From: an uncultured Clostridia bacterium | GTDB lineage: Bacteria > Bacillota > Clostridia > TANB77 > CAG-508 | DNA length: 20,464 nucleotides | Assembly: GCA_947629965.1 (NCBI GenBank) | Contig: CANRFS010000006.1 | Location: 1-20,464, forward strand | Direction: 5' to 3' | Part shown: positions 1 through 7,828 of the stretch, in pieces | How positions within the stretch are numbered: position 1 is the first letter of the stretch | Layout of the letters: the number at the start of each line of letters is the position of its first letter | Program-made: the position numbers and the translations under genes | Notes under the pieces: model-generated | The model's database searches: none | The model's input: the letters and a program-made list of their open reading frames with translations, nothing else | What the model was told of the DNA's origin: nothing

Positions 1-1059
1 ATTGCATTAATTGTTATGATTACAATAAATCAAATAATTTTTAACCTACCAAATACAATCATTATGAATACAGGATCTTCTGCTTGGCTTAATGTAATTG
101 TTATTTGCATAGTTGCATTTTTTGCTTGTTTATTAATTTGTAAACTATTTAAAAAATTTCCTACTCAAGATATTGTAGATGTTTCTGAATACTTAGGTGG
201 AAATGTTTTAAAAACAATTATTGGCGTTTTATATATATTATTTTTCTTATTTATTGCAGGTATCTTTTTAAGATATTTGGCAAGTAGTCTAAAATTAATA
301 TATTTTGAAAAGAGTCCCATTGTATTTTTATTATTGTTATTTTTAATACCTGTTATATTAACAGTAAAATTAGGAATTAGACCTATTGCACAAGTAAATC
401 TTGTTTTTACGCCAATTATTTTATTTAGCATGCTTATAATACTTTTTTCAACTGCACAAAACTTTGTACCAGAAAGAATTTTTCCAATACTTGGCTTTGG
501 TGCAGATAAAACATTTTTAATTGGATTAAACAATATTTTTACATTTACCTGCTTTGCATATTTATATTTTATAATTCCTATTCTTAAAGAACCTAAAGAC
601 TTTAAATTGGTTGCTATAACATCTGTAATAATATCTGCAATATATTTATTTTTAAGTGTTATATGCTTGCTTATGATATTTCCTTTTATTGCTTTTTCTG
701 ATGAAATGCTTTCTGTTTATTTGCTTACAAGATTAATTGAATTTGGAAAATTCTTTCAAAGAGTAGATGCTATATTTATTTTTGTTTGGATATTATCTAC
801 CTTCTCTTTTTTGAGTGTAACAACAGCGTTTATCAATAGAATCATAAAAAAGCTAACTCAAATTAAAAATCATAAGGCACTGAGTTATGCTGTTTGTTCA
901 ATAATTTTTAGTATAGCTTTATCTTTTAAAAATATATCTGATATGAAATATATTCAAAATGTTCTTTTAAAATATATTGTTATTATACTAGTTTTTGTTA
1001 TCAGTTTAATAGTACTAATACTCGCGAATTTAAAGCACAAAAAGGAGAAAATATCATGA
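1..1059 (+). CDS. gerAB: spore germination permease, GerAB/GerKB family (5' end outside window)
   Basis: Integral membrane B subunit of a GerA-type germinant receptor, which sits in the spore inner membrane and belongs to the APC-like transporter superfamily (family knowledge). The reading frame is open from base 1 and the first in-window ATG (base 16) lies inside what should be the first membrane helix, so the true start is probably a few residues upstream of the window. About 348 residues are visible, with roughly ten hydrophobic segments. The GerAB-like stretch after helix 2 (KKFPTQDIVDVSEYLGG) leads into the next helix. It ends with TGA overlapping the ATG of gerAC (ATGA), so the two are translationally coupled. 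No disruption is seen in this gene. Confidence 0.88.
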   Translation: MALIVMITINQIIFNLPNTIIMNTGSSAWLNVIVICIVAFFACLLICKLFKKFPTQDIVDVSEYLGGNVLKTIIGVLYILFFLFIAGIFLRYLASSLKLIYFEKSPIVFLLLLFLIPVILTVKLGIRPIAQVNLVFTPIILFSMLIILFSTAQNFVPERIFPILGFGADKTFLIGLNNIFTFTCFAYLYFIIPILKEPKDFKLVAITSVIISAIYLFLSVICLLMIFPFIAFSDEMLSVYLLTRLIEFGKFFQRVDAIFIFVWILSTFSFLSVTTAFINRIIKKLTQIKNHKALSYAVCSIIFSIALSFKNISDMKYIQNVLLKYIVIILVFVISLIVLILANLKHKKEKIS

Positions 1060-2292
1060 AAAAAATAAAATCAATAGCTGTTTTATTAATTATAACAATA
1101 TTTTTGTTTACTTTGACTGGATGTTATGATGCTGATGGACTAGAAGCTTTAGGTTATGCTGTTGCAATTGGTATAGATAAAGGTGAAAATGATAAAATAA
1201 GACTTAGTATTCAATTTGCTATGCTTAGTAATAGTTCTGGTGGTAGTCGGCGGAGATAGTAGTCAATCTAAGGAATCAACTGTAACAACTGTTGACTGTG
1301 CTTCTATTGATTCTGGAATAGCTTTAGTAAATAGTTATATTAGTAAAAAGGTAAATTTATCACATTGCAAGGCAATTGTTATATCTGAAGAGCTTGCTTA
1401 TGAAGGAATTTCAGAATATATATACACACTAGTTAATAATTTAGAAATTAGACCTAACTGTAATATTATAATTAGTAGATGTAAAGCATCTGACTATTTG
1501 GAAAATTCTCAGCCAACTCTCGAAAGTGTTTCTGCAAGATACTATGAATTCACATTAAATTCAAGTGAATATACTGGTTTTACCGAAAATGTTACATTAT
1601 CAAATTTCTATTCTGATATGCTTAGTACTACTAGCCAAGCACATGCAATATTAGGTGGAATTAATGCAGATTCAACACATCAAAATCATTCAAGTCTTCC
1701 TCCTTATGATACAGAAGGTTCATATAAGGCTGATGAGACTCCTATTAAAAGTGAAACTGGTTTAGAAAACATGGGGCTTGCAGTATTTAATAATGATAAA
1801 CTTGTAGGTGAACTTACTGGAATAGAATCTTTATCGCATCTTTTAATAGTTAATAAATTTGAAAGTGCAACAATTGGAATCCCTAATCCTTATGACACAA
1901 ATTCTGTAATAAGTATATATATAACGTATGCTAAAAAGCCTAAAACATCAGTAAAATTAATAAATGGAACGCCGTATATAGAATGCAATATTAAACTTAC
2001 TGGAAACATATTATCTCTAGATGAAAATTTAAATTATACAGATGCAAATACTTTAAATATAATTGAAGGGTATGCAAACTCATATTTAGAAGAAAATATA
2101 TTGTCGTATTTGTATAAAACCTCTAAAGAGTACAAAACTGATATAGGAAACTTTGGAAGACATGTAATTAATAATTATGCTACATGGGATGAATGGATAG
2201 ATTCAGACTGGTTATACAATTATGAAAATGCGTTCTTTAGTGTTAATGTTGAGACTACCTTGCAAAGTAGCCAATTATATACTAAATTATAG
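1056..2292 (+). CDS. gerAC: germinant receptor lipoprotein GerAC, read through a +1 frameshift at a CGG codon
   Basis: Lipoprotein C subunit of the germinant receptor. The N-terminus has a signal peptide with lipobox LTGC (Cys23), then the GerAC opening (GYAVAIGIDKG). In frame 0 it stops at 1257-1259 after 67 codons. Skipping the C at 1248 joins it to the downstream frame and gives 411 residues, close to normal family length, with an SSGGSGGDSS linker at the junction. The downstream part holds the expected GerAC body (KVNLSHCKAIVISEELA) and C-terminal region (DIGNFGRHVIN ... FFSVNVETTL). The start overlaps gerAB by four bases. Apart from this one site the gene shows no decay, so I do not call it a pseudogene. 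A sequencing error is the main alternative. Confidence 0.85.
1248..1251 (+). other. putative +1 frameshift site, CGGC read as Gly (gerAC)
   Basis: The in-frame codon at 1248-1250 is CGG, followed by a second CGG at 1251-1253. Dropping base 1248 changes AGT CGG CGG AGA TAG into AGT GGC GGA GAT AGT. The site lies in a Ser/Gly-rich linker, so the exact skipped base is less certain than at the other four sites. Confidence 0.6.
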
Positions 2293-2301
2293 GAGGGCAA
2301 A

Positions 2302-2469
2302 ATGAGAATTTTAGTAATTATCTTATCGATAATAATTTTTATAAAAACTGTAAGTTATGGAATATATGAATTAAAAGATAAAAACAAAATAGGTGGAATT
2401 ACAGTTATTGTTATTGCTACATTTGCCCTAATTCTTCCAAACCTAATGATACTGATACGTGGTGTATAA
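2302..2469 (+). CDS. small two-helix membrane protein, candidate germinant receptor D subunit
   Basis: A 55-residue protein with a strong ribosome binding site (AGGAGG at 2291-2296) starting 9 bases after the gerAC stop, so it is the last gene of the germination operon. It has two hydrophobic segments (about residues 3-15 and 33-52) joined by a short charged loop (YELKDKNK). Known family context: some Bacillus germinant receptor operons carry a fourth small gene encoding a D subunit with two membrane helices that modulates germination. Assignment here rests on size, topology and position, not on a sequence signature, so it is an inference. The terminator at 2493-2539 follows directly. Confidence 0.7.
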   Translation: MRILVIILSIIIFIKTVSYGIYELKDKNKIGGITVIVIATFALILPNLMILIRGV

Positions 2470-2492
2470 ATTTATAAAAAGCAAATATTAAA

Positions 2493-2539
2493 ATACAAAA
2501 AAATTGGCTTTACCAAATAAAAGCCAATTTTTTGTATTT
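2493..2539. terminator. bidirectional terminator between the ger operon and secG
   Basis: Inverted repeat with core arms AATTGGCTTT and AAAGCCAATT around a short A/C/T loop, flanked by an A-run on the left and a T-run on the right, so it can end transcription from both sides. It touches the secG stop codon. Confidence 0.8.
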
Positions 2540-2789
2540 ATTTTACCATATATAATATTCCTAAAACAAGTGTAATTACTACGAATGTTATTCCAAGAAT
2601 TATAGTCCATCTTTTTAGTTTTCCCTCTTTTGTTCTACCTTTATTTTTTTCGTAGAAACTAGATGAACTGCCCCCTACTATTGCTCCTGATGCTCCTTCG
2701 TCATCTTTTGACTGCATTAAGCATAATACTATTAAAACTAAACAATTTATTACATAAATTACTGTTATAATATTTCTTACTATATCCAC
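2538..2789 (-). CDS. secG: preprotein translocase subunit SecG
   Basis: Small membrane subunit of the SecYEG channel. The 83-residue product has two hydrophobic segments (about 4-23 and 61-81) around the diagnostic SecG linker (LMQSKDDEGASGAIVGGSSSSFYEKNKGRTKEGKLKR, given here only to name the region between the helices). I chose the GTG at 2787-2789 as start: it has GGAGGT at 2797-2802 upstream, it gives the normal family length, and a promoter at 2822-2850 lies inside any longer reading frame. It is transcribed alone, divergently from rluA and convergently with the ger operon. Many Bacillota have secG next to rnr and smpB; those are not here. Confidence 0.92.
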   Translation of the reverse strand: MDIVRNIITVIYVINCLVLIVLCLMQSKDDEGASGAIVGGSSSSFYEKNKGRTKEGKLKRWTIILGITFVVITLVLGILYMVK

Positions 2790-2821
2790 TTCATTTACCT
2801 CCGAATTAATTTGACTAATAT

Positions 2822-2850
2822 ATTTTAGCACATCCATATTTAAATTGCAA
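2822..2850 (-). promoter_or_regulatory. sigma-A type promoter for secG
   Basis: -35 TTGCAA (2845-2850), 17-base spacer, -10 TAAAAT (2822-2827), all on the minus strand. The predicted start near 2815 leaves a leader that just includes the GGAGGT at 2797-2802, which supports the GTG start of secG. Confidence 0.6.
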
Positions 2851-2917
2851 GAAATATTTGTAAAACCCAAAAAATAATATTCTTATATTTTTATCCAATT
2901 TGCTTAATAATTATAAT

Positions 2918-2946
2918 TTGATTATTTTTTTATTTTTTTGTATAAT
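2918..2946 (+). promoter_or_regulatory. sigma-A type promoter for rluA, possibly giving a leaderless mRNA
   Basis: -35 TTGATT (2918-2923), 17-base spacer, perfect -10 TATAAT (2941-2946). Transcription would start about 7 bases downstream, at or next to the A of the ATG at 2953. No Shine-Dalgarno sequence lies before that ATG. Confidence 0.65.
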
Positions 2947-2952
2947 ATTTTT

Positions 2953-3817
2953 ATGAGAAAAATAATTGTTGATAAAAAATATGATGGAAAAAAATTAAAT
3001 ACTTTTTTACTTGATAATTTTAATGGCTTGACTTTGAACACTATTTATAAAGCACTTCGCAAAAAGGATATTAGAATTAATAATGTAAAAGTTAATGAAA
3101 ATTGCACTGTTTATAATGGAGATGAAATTACTGTATTTATTAATGATGATTTGTTGTATAAATCATTTAATTTAAATATTGTATATGAAGATGATAATAT
3201 TATAGTTATAAATAAGCCTAATGGAATTGAAGTTGTTTCTAATAATGAAAATGAAATTACTTTAACTAAAATTCTTCAAGATAACTTTAATTTAGCGTCT
3301 TTCCCTTCTCCTTGTCATAGGTTAGATAGAAATACTTATGGACTTGTAGTTTTTGCAAAAAATACAGAGGCTTTAGATATTTTACTTAATAAATTTAAAG
3401 GTATGGAAATTGAAAAGCATTATAAATGCATAGTTTATGGTGTTCCAAAAATTAAAAATAAAACACTAACAGCTTATTTATTTAAGGATAGGAAAAAATC
3501 TTTTGTATATATTTCTGATGAGCCAAAAAAAGGCTACCAAAAAATAGTTACATCTTACAGAGTTTTATCTGAAAATTTGGAAAATAATACTTCTGTTTTA
3601 GATGTTACTTTGCATACTGGAAGAACTCATCAGATACGCGCTCATCTTGCACATATTGGGCTCCCTATAATAGGTGACCGGAAAATACGGAATAAATGAA
3701 ATAAATAAAAAGTTTAATAAAAAAACTCAAGAGCTATGTAGCTATAAAATCAAATTTAATTTTAAAACAAATAGTGGAATTTTAGAGTATTTAAATGGAA
3801 AAGAAATAAGCATGTAA
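2953..3817 (+). CDS. RluA-family pseudouridine synthase, read through a +1 frameshift at a CGG codon
   Basis: Converts uridine to pseudouridine in rRNA or tRNA; the exact target cannot be told from sequence. An N-terminal S4-like RNA-binding region (about 1-65) precedes the catalytic domain. The signature CHRLDRNTYGLVVFAKN carries the catalytic Asp125, and LHTGRTHQIRAHL is the second family motif. In frame 0 it stops at 3697-3699, just after GLPIIGD. Skipping the C at 3679 gives the expected GDGKYG motif and a 45-residue tail ending at TAA 3815-3817, for 287 residues in total. I prefer the ATG at 2953 over an upstream TTG at 2938, because that TTG lies just upstream of the -10 element. The stop abuts a strong terminator. 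Arginine is written CGC twice in this gene. Confidence 0.88.
3679..3682 (+). other. putative +1 frameshift site, CGGA read as Gly (rluA)
   Basis: In-frame CGG at 3679-3681 follows GAC. Skipping C3679 gives GAC GGA AAA TAC GGA, i.e. the D-G-K-Y-G motif found in this position in RluA enzymes (PIIGDxxYG). Without the skip, the frame ends five codons later. Confidence 0.8.
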
Positions 3818-3858
3818 AAATGGCAAAAAAGGGGTCTGTCCCCTTTTTTGCCATTTTT
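3816..3858. terminator. bidirectional terminator between rluA and ftsH
   Basis: Perfect 19-base-pair stem (3816-3834 with 3840-3858) and a 5-base loop, with A-run and T-run at the outer ends. The core reads GGGGTCTGTCCCC. It ends both the rluA transcript and the leftward femX-ftsH operon, and touches both stop codons. Confidence 0.88.
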
Positions 3859-5657
3859 TATTCAAAGAATGTTTCAAATTCTTCTGCTGATATTATTTCT
3901 TTTTCTAATAGTCTTTCAGCAACTGCTTGAAGTTTATCCATATGCGCAAGTATTATTTCTTGTGCTCTTTTGTATGCCACATCTATTAATTGTTTTACTT
4001 CTGCTCCTACTGCATCATCTATATTTTCTCCAAATATTTGTCTTTCATAAGGATCTTTTTGTTTTAGGAATATTGGACCTATGTTATCGCTCATTCCATA
4101 TACTGTAACCATATCTCTTGCTATATTTGTTGCAACTTCTATATCATTGCTTGCTCCTGTTGATATATCATTTAAAGCAATTTTTTCTGCTGCTCTACCA
4201 CCGAGCAGAGCAACTAGCTTTTCTTCCATCTCTGTTCTAGATATATAATATTTGTCTTCGTTTGTTTTATACATTGTGTATCCACCTGCAAGACCTCTTG
4301 GTATAATTGATACTTCTTTTACATCGAATTGTGTTTCTAAAAATCTACTTACTATTGCATGTCCTGCTTCGTGATATGCAGTAAGTTTTTTGTCCTTATC
4401 TGAAATAACTCTACTATGTTTTTCAAGTCCAACAGTTACTTTTTTAACTGCATCATCTATATCTTGCATTTGTATTTTTTTATGTTTTTTTATTGTTGCT
4501 ATTATTGCTGCTTCATTAAGTACATTTGCAAGTTCTGCTCCAGTAAATCCTGCTGTATCATTTGCAATTGATTCAAAATCTATATTATTTGCAAATTTTT
4601 TATCTTTTCCGTGAATTTTAAGTATTGCCTCTCTTCCCTTTGCGTCAGGAGTTGCAACTGTTATTTGCCTATCGAATCTTCCTGGTCTTAAAAGTGCTTT
4701 ATCAAGCATTTCTGGTCTATTTGTTGCAGCAAGTACTATAACTGTTTCGTTTGTTTCAAATCCATCCATTTCAACTAATAATTGGTTTAAGGTTTGGTTA
4801 TTTTCACTTTCTGCTCCAGAAGCATTTGTTCTTCTTGCGCCTATTGCATCTATCTCATCTATAAATATTATACATGGAGATATCTTTTTTGCTTTTTCAA
4901 ATAATTTTCTAACTCTTGATGCTCCAAGCCCTGCAAACATTTCTATAAATTCTGATCCACTCATTGATATAAATGGAACTCCCGCTTCTCCTGCTATTGC
5001 CTTTGCAATTAATGTTTTACCTGTACCTGGCTTTCCGCAAAGCAGAATTCCTCTAGGAATTTTTGCTCCCATTTCATGGAATTTTTTTGGTTCTTTCAAA
5101 AAGTCTACTATTTCTATTAATTCATTTTTTTCTTCATCTAGTCCTGCAACATCTTTAAATGTTGTATGTGTATTCTCACTTTTATCTGCATCATATACTT
5201 TTCCTTTATCTCCTAATCCCTGCATTTTGAATATAAGTATAAATAGTATTATTATCATAATTGTTGGAAGAAGCGATAATAATGTTTCAGATATTTTTAA
5301 AAATACGTTACTTGGAATTTGATTTAACTTTATATCACTTTCACCGTTTTTAACTTTTTCTTGTACTAGTTCAATAAATGCCTGTGTGCTTGGGACTATT
5401 GTGGTTTTTTCTTTTTCTACATCTTTTAATTTTACTTTTGCAGTTGTACTTCCAACTGTCATTTCTATTTCTTCTACTTCATTATTTTCAATTTTTTTAA
5501 TTAACTCTGTATATGCAAGTTCATTCGTTTCTTGTTCTTCTTCAGTATTGTTATTTGCAAATATCAATACACCTATAATAGTTGCAATACATATTAATGC
5601 AACTATTACAAGTATTGTGTAATATTTTTTGTTTTTATTTTTTTGATTATCCTTCAT
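3858..5657 (-). CDS. ftsH: ATP-dependent zinc metalloprotease FtsH
   Basis: Membrane-anchored AAA+ protease that degrades misfolded or regulatory membrane and cytosolic proteins as a hexamer. Two membrane helices (about 12-34 and 124-144) flank an extracytoplasmic domain. The AAA module follows: Walker A GKPGTGKT (208-215; most FtsH have GPPGTGKT), pore loop FAGLGA (241-246), Walker B IIFIDE (263-268), and second region of homology ATNRPEMLDKALLRPGRFDR (311-330). The zinc site is HEAGH (429-433) with Asp505 as likely third ligand. At 599 residues it is normal length. ATG at 5657 has GGAGGA just upstream. It is the last gene of the femX-alr-DUF1189-ftsH run, 29 bases after the DUF1189 stop. 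Confidence 0.97.
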   Translation of the reverse strand: MKDNQKNKNKKYYTILVIVALICIATIIGVLIFANNNTEEEQETNELAYTELIKKIENNEVEEIEMTVGSTTAKVKLKDVEKEKTTIVPSTQAFIELVQEKVKNGESDIKLNQIPSNVFLKISETLLSLLPTIMIIILFILIFKMQGLGDKGKVYDADKSENTHTTFKDVAGLDEEKNELIEIVDFLKEPKKFHEMGAKIPRGILLCGKPGTGKTLIAKAIAGEAGVPFISMSGSEFIEMFAGLGASRVRKLFEKAKKISPCIIFIDEIDAIGARRTNASGAESENNQTLNQLLVEMDGFETNETVIVLAATNRPEMLDKALLRPGRFDRQITVATPDAKGREAILKIHGKDKKFANNIDFESIANDTAGFTGAELANVLNEAAIIATIKKHKKIQMQDIDDAVKKVTVGLEKHSRVISDKDKKLTAYHEAGHAIVSRFLETQFDVKEVSIIPRGLAGGYTMYKTNEDKYYISRTEMEEKLVALLGGRAAEKIALNDISTGASNDIEVATNIARDMVTVYGMSDNIGPIFLKQKDPYERQIFGENIDDAVGAEVKQLIDVAYKRAQEIILAHMDKLQAVAERLLEKEIISAEEFETFFE

Positions 5658-5686
5658 GTTTCCTCCTTCAAAATTTCTGCAAGGTT

Positions 5687-6703
5687 CTATGCTTCATTTC
5701 CTTCTGGTGTTCCATTTTCTGGTTTTTCTTTTTTATTTTCTTTTTTGCCTTTTTCTTTTTTCTTTTCTTCTTTTTGCTCTTCTTTATCAGATTTTTTTTC
5801 CTCTTGCTCTTTGTTTTTTTCTTCTCTTACCTTTTTTTGCTCTTCAACAATTTTTCCAACTTCCACTTGCTGTTTCATTAAATCAGACTTGATAGTCATC
5901 ATAGCTGTGATAATATAAATGTATGAAATTGCGTTATATGCTATTTGGAAGTATTTTATTGTAAAACCTGTAAATAGATTTATAACCATGTATAACAAAT
6001 ATAATAAAATTGATAAAGTTAACGAATACACACTAAGGTTAAATATTGATTTGTATTTAAGTTTAATATTAACAATTTTACTCACTATATATCCTATTAC
6101 TGATAATAACAATATATCAAGCAAAATCTGAATTAGGTATGCTATATAAAAATATATAAATGATGTTAATGTAAGCGCAACATATAGCCTTATCATGCTA
6201 TTTCCATTTAAGTATTGTAATATGCTATCTTTACTTACACTACTTAAATCATAATTTTGACTTATATCTTCGTATGTCATAATAGTCTGTGAATCGTCTA
6301 CATTTTTAACAACAATTTTATCCTTTAAAACAGCTATTATAAATTGATAATCTTCAAATTCTTCTACTTCATTTACATTTTCTTTTTCACTGTCTAAAAT
6401 AATTCCAAAATATCCAGCACTATCTCCATTTACAATCTTTTTGTTATCACCTTCTACAACTAATACGTTATCTTTAAAGCTAAAATTTGGATATTGATTT
6501 TGAAATTCTAACATTATTTTATGAACTCCCTCAACTAGCTTATATGTTAATGCCATTGCTAATATAATTGTAAATATAAACACTATCTTTAATACATATT
6601 TTATTGCGACCCAAGTTTTTTCTTCTAAAAATGTTTTATACTCATCAAAGTTTATTATTGAATCTTTAACTCTTTTTAAAAATGGTGGATTTTTTGTTCT
6701 CAT
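5687..6703 (-). CDS. DUF1189-like membrane protein with a long charged C-terminal tail
   Basis: A 338-residue protein of unknown function, resembling the DUF1189 membrane family of Bacillota. The N-terminal pattern (FLKRVKDSIINFDEYKTFLEEK) precedes a first helix (about 35-54). An extracytoplasmic domain (about 60-168) and a cluster of helices (about 172-208, 222-247, 255-270) follow. From about residue 280 the protein is an almost pure Lys/Glu tail ending ENGTPEGNEA, probably cytoplasmic and partly coiled coil. The ATG directly abuts the alr stop (TAAATG), with GGGAG inside the end of alr, so it is likely translationally coupled. The operon setting suggests an envelope role, but that is inference only. 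Confidence 0.75.
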   Translation of the reverse strand: MRTKNPPFLKRVKDSIINFDEYKTFLEEKTWVAIKYVLKIVFIFTIILAMALTYKLVEGVHKIMLEFQNQYPNFSFKDNVLVVEGDNKKIVNGDSAGYFGIILDSEKENVNEVEEFEDYQFIIAVLKDKIVVKNVDDSQTIMTYEDISQNYDLSSVSKDSILQYLNGNSMIRLYVALTLTSFIYFYIAYLIQILLDILLLSVIGYIVSKIVNIKLKYKSIFNLSVYSLTLSILLYLLYMVINLFTGFTIKYFQIAYNAISYIYIITAMMTIKSDLMKQQVEVGKIVEEQKKVREEKNKEQEEKKSDKEEQKEEKKKEKGKKENKKEKPENGTPEGNEA

Positions 6704-7828
6704 TTACACATACTCCCTTCTAATTTTACCATCTACATGTAGAGGGTTTACATCTAAATAAACTATGTCATTTACTTTTACATTAGAATCTGTTATATCT
6801 ATTGCTAAATGATACATACCAACTTTACCAATTACATTATATTTTTCATCGTTTATAGTAACTTTTAAATTAGTTTTTTTCATAAAACTTTTTATGCTGT
6901 GAGATAATGCTCTTAATTTATCTACAAATCTAAACATATCTGAATTCATAGTTATATTATACCCATCCATATATCCAACTTGCACTATAGCTACTTTTGT
7001 TTCTTTTTTTGTTGTATAACTGTTTAAATATCCTATATTGTAACCTTTTGGAACTGTTTTTATTTCTGTTATATTTGTTTTTAATTGACCTATTTTTTTT
7101 AAGCCAACATTATTTTGTGCATCTACTCTTCCTAAAAAGGCGGATCCTATTCTTGCGCCATTTAATTGCATTTCTGTATAATTTAAAAATGCTGGCGAAT
7201 TACACATATGATACATTTTTATATTTATATCATTTAGTTTTAATGTTTCTATTACATTTATAAATCTGTTAAACTGCTCAATAGTCCATTTATCGTTTTT
7301 ATAGTATGCAAGTGAAAAATGTGAATACATACCTTCTATGCTAATATTTGAAAGGCTTTTTATTGTTTCTACTATTGTTTTTATATCTGTATATAAAAAT
7401 CCATATCTTCCAAAACCTGTATCTATTTTTATATGTGCTCTTATTTTTTTATTAATTTCTTTTGATATTTTCAAAACTGTTTTCGCATCATCTACAGAAC
7501 CAATTGTTATTATAACATCATTTTCTATTAGAGTTTTTAAGTCTTCTTCTATACTTGTAGAAGACATCATTAGTATATCTTCTTTTATTTTAGCTTCTTT
7601 TCTAAGTTCTACGGCTTCTTCTAATGTTGCCACTGCTAATGTTTCTATTCCATTGTCAATTAAAAATTTGGAGTATTCAATTAAACCTAGTCCATAACCA
7701 TTTCCTTTTACAACACCTATTAATTTATATTTTTCGCCATTATCATTTGGAATATCTAGTTTTGCTAAATCTTTTATTACTTTTATATTATGCCTTAAAT
7801 CATCTTTATTAATAACTAATGATTTCAT
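6704..7828 (-). CDS. alr: alanine racemase family protein (PLP-dependent), divergent C-terminus
   Basis: Fold-type III PLP enzyme, expected to interconvert L- and D-alanine for peptidoglycan. The PLP lysine is Lys41 in GVVKGNGYGLG. HMCNSPAF and LNGARIGSAFLGR match the barrel motifs, and NIGYLNSYTT contains a Tyr that aligns with the second catalytic Tyr of Alr. VGYMDGY is also present. The usual C-terminal signature (CMDQ.MVDV) is replaced by GKVGMYHLAIDI, so the active-site Met is kept but the following Asp is Tyr. At 374 residues it is normal length. Substrate could be alanine or another amino acid (the family includes serine and other racemases). It starts directly at the femX stop (TAAATG). 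Confidence 0.85.
   Translation of the reverse strand: MKSLVINKDDLRHNIKVIKDLAKLDIPNDNGEKYKLIGVVKGNGYGLGLIEYSKFLIDNGIETLAVATLEEAVELRKEAKIKEDILMMSSTSIEEDLKTLIENDVIITIGSVDDAKTVLKISKEINKKIRAHIKIDTGFGRYGFLYTDIKTIVETIKSLSNISIEGMYSHFSLAYYKNDKWTIEQFNRFINVIETLKLNDINIKMYHMCNSPAFLNYTEMQLNGARIGSAFLGRVDAQNNVGLKKIGQLKTNITEIKTVPKGYNIGYLNSYTTKKETKVAIVQVGYMDGYNITMNSDMFRFVDKLRALSHSIKSFMKKTNLKVTINDEKYNVIGKVGMYHLAIDITDSNVKVNDIVYLDVNPLHVDGKIRREYV

Noticed and set aside
1056..2292. gerAC, rluA and the Ca2+ ATPase as pseudogenes
   Set aside because: All three are fully conserved apart from single-base shifts, and every shift is at a CGG codon giving Gly. Decay would give mixed indels and stops. An error in the assembly remains possible and is stated in the findings.
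2790..2870. Longer N-terminus for secG
   Set aside because: The extension contains the predicted promoter and the ribosome site for the GTG start, and is not part of the SecG family.
5582..5918. Phe/Leu/Ser-rich open frames on the plus strand
   Set aside because: These are the complement of the Lys/Glu-rich tail of the DUF1189 protein and the start of ftsH; low complexity, no ribosome site.
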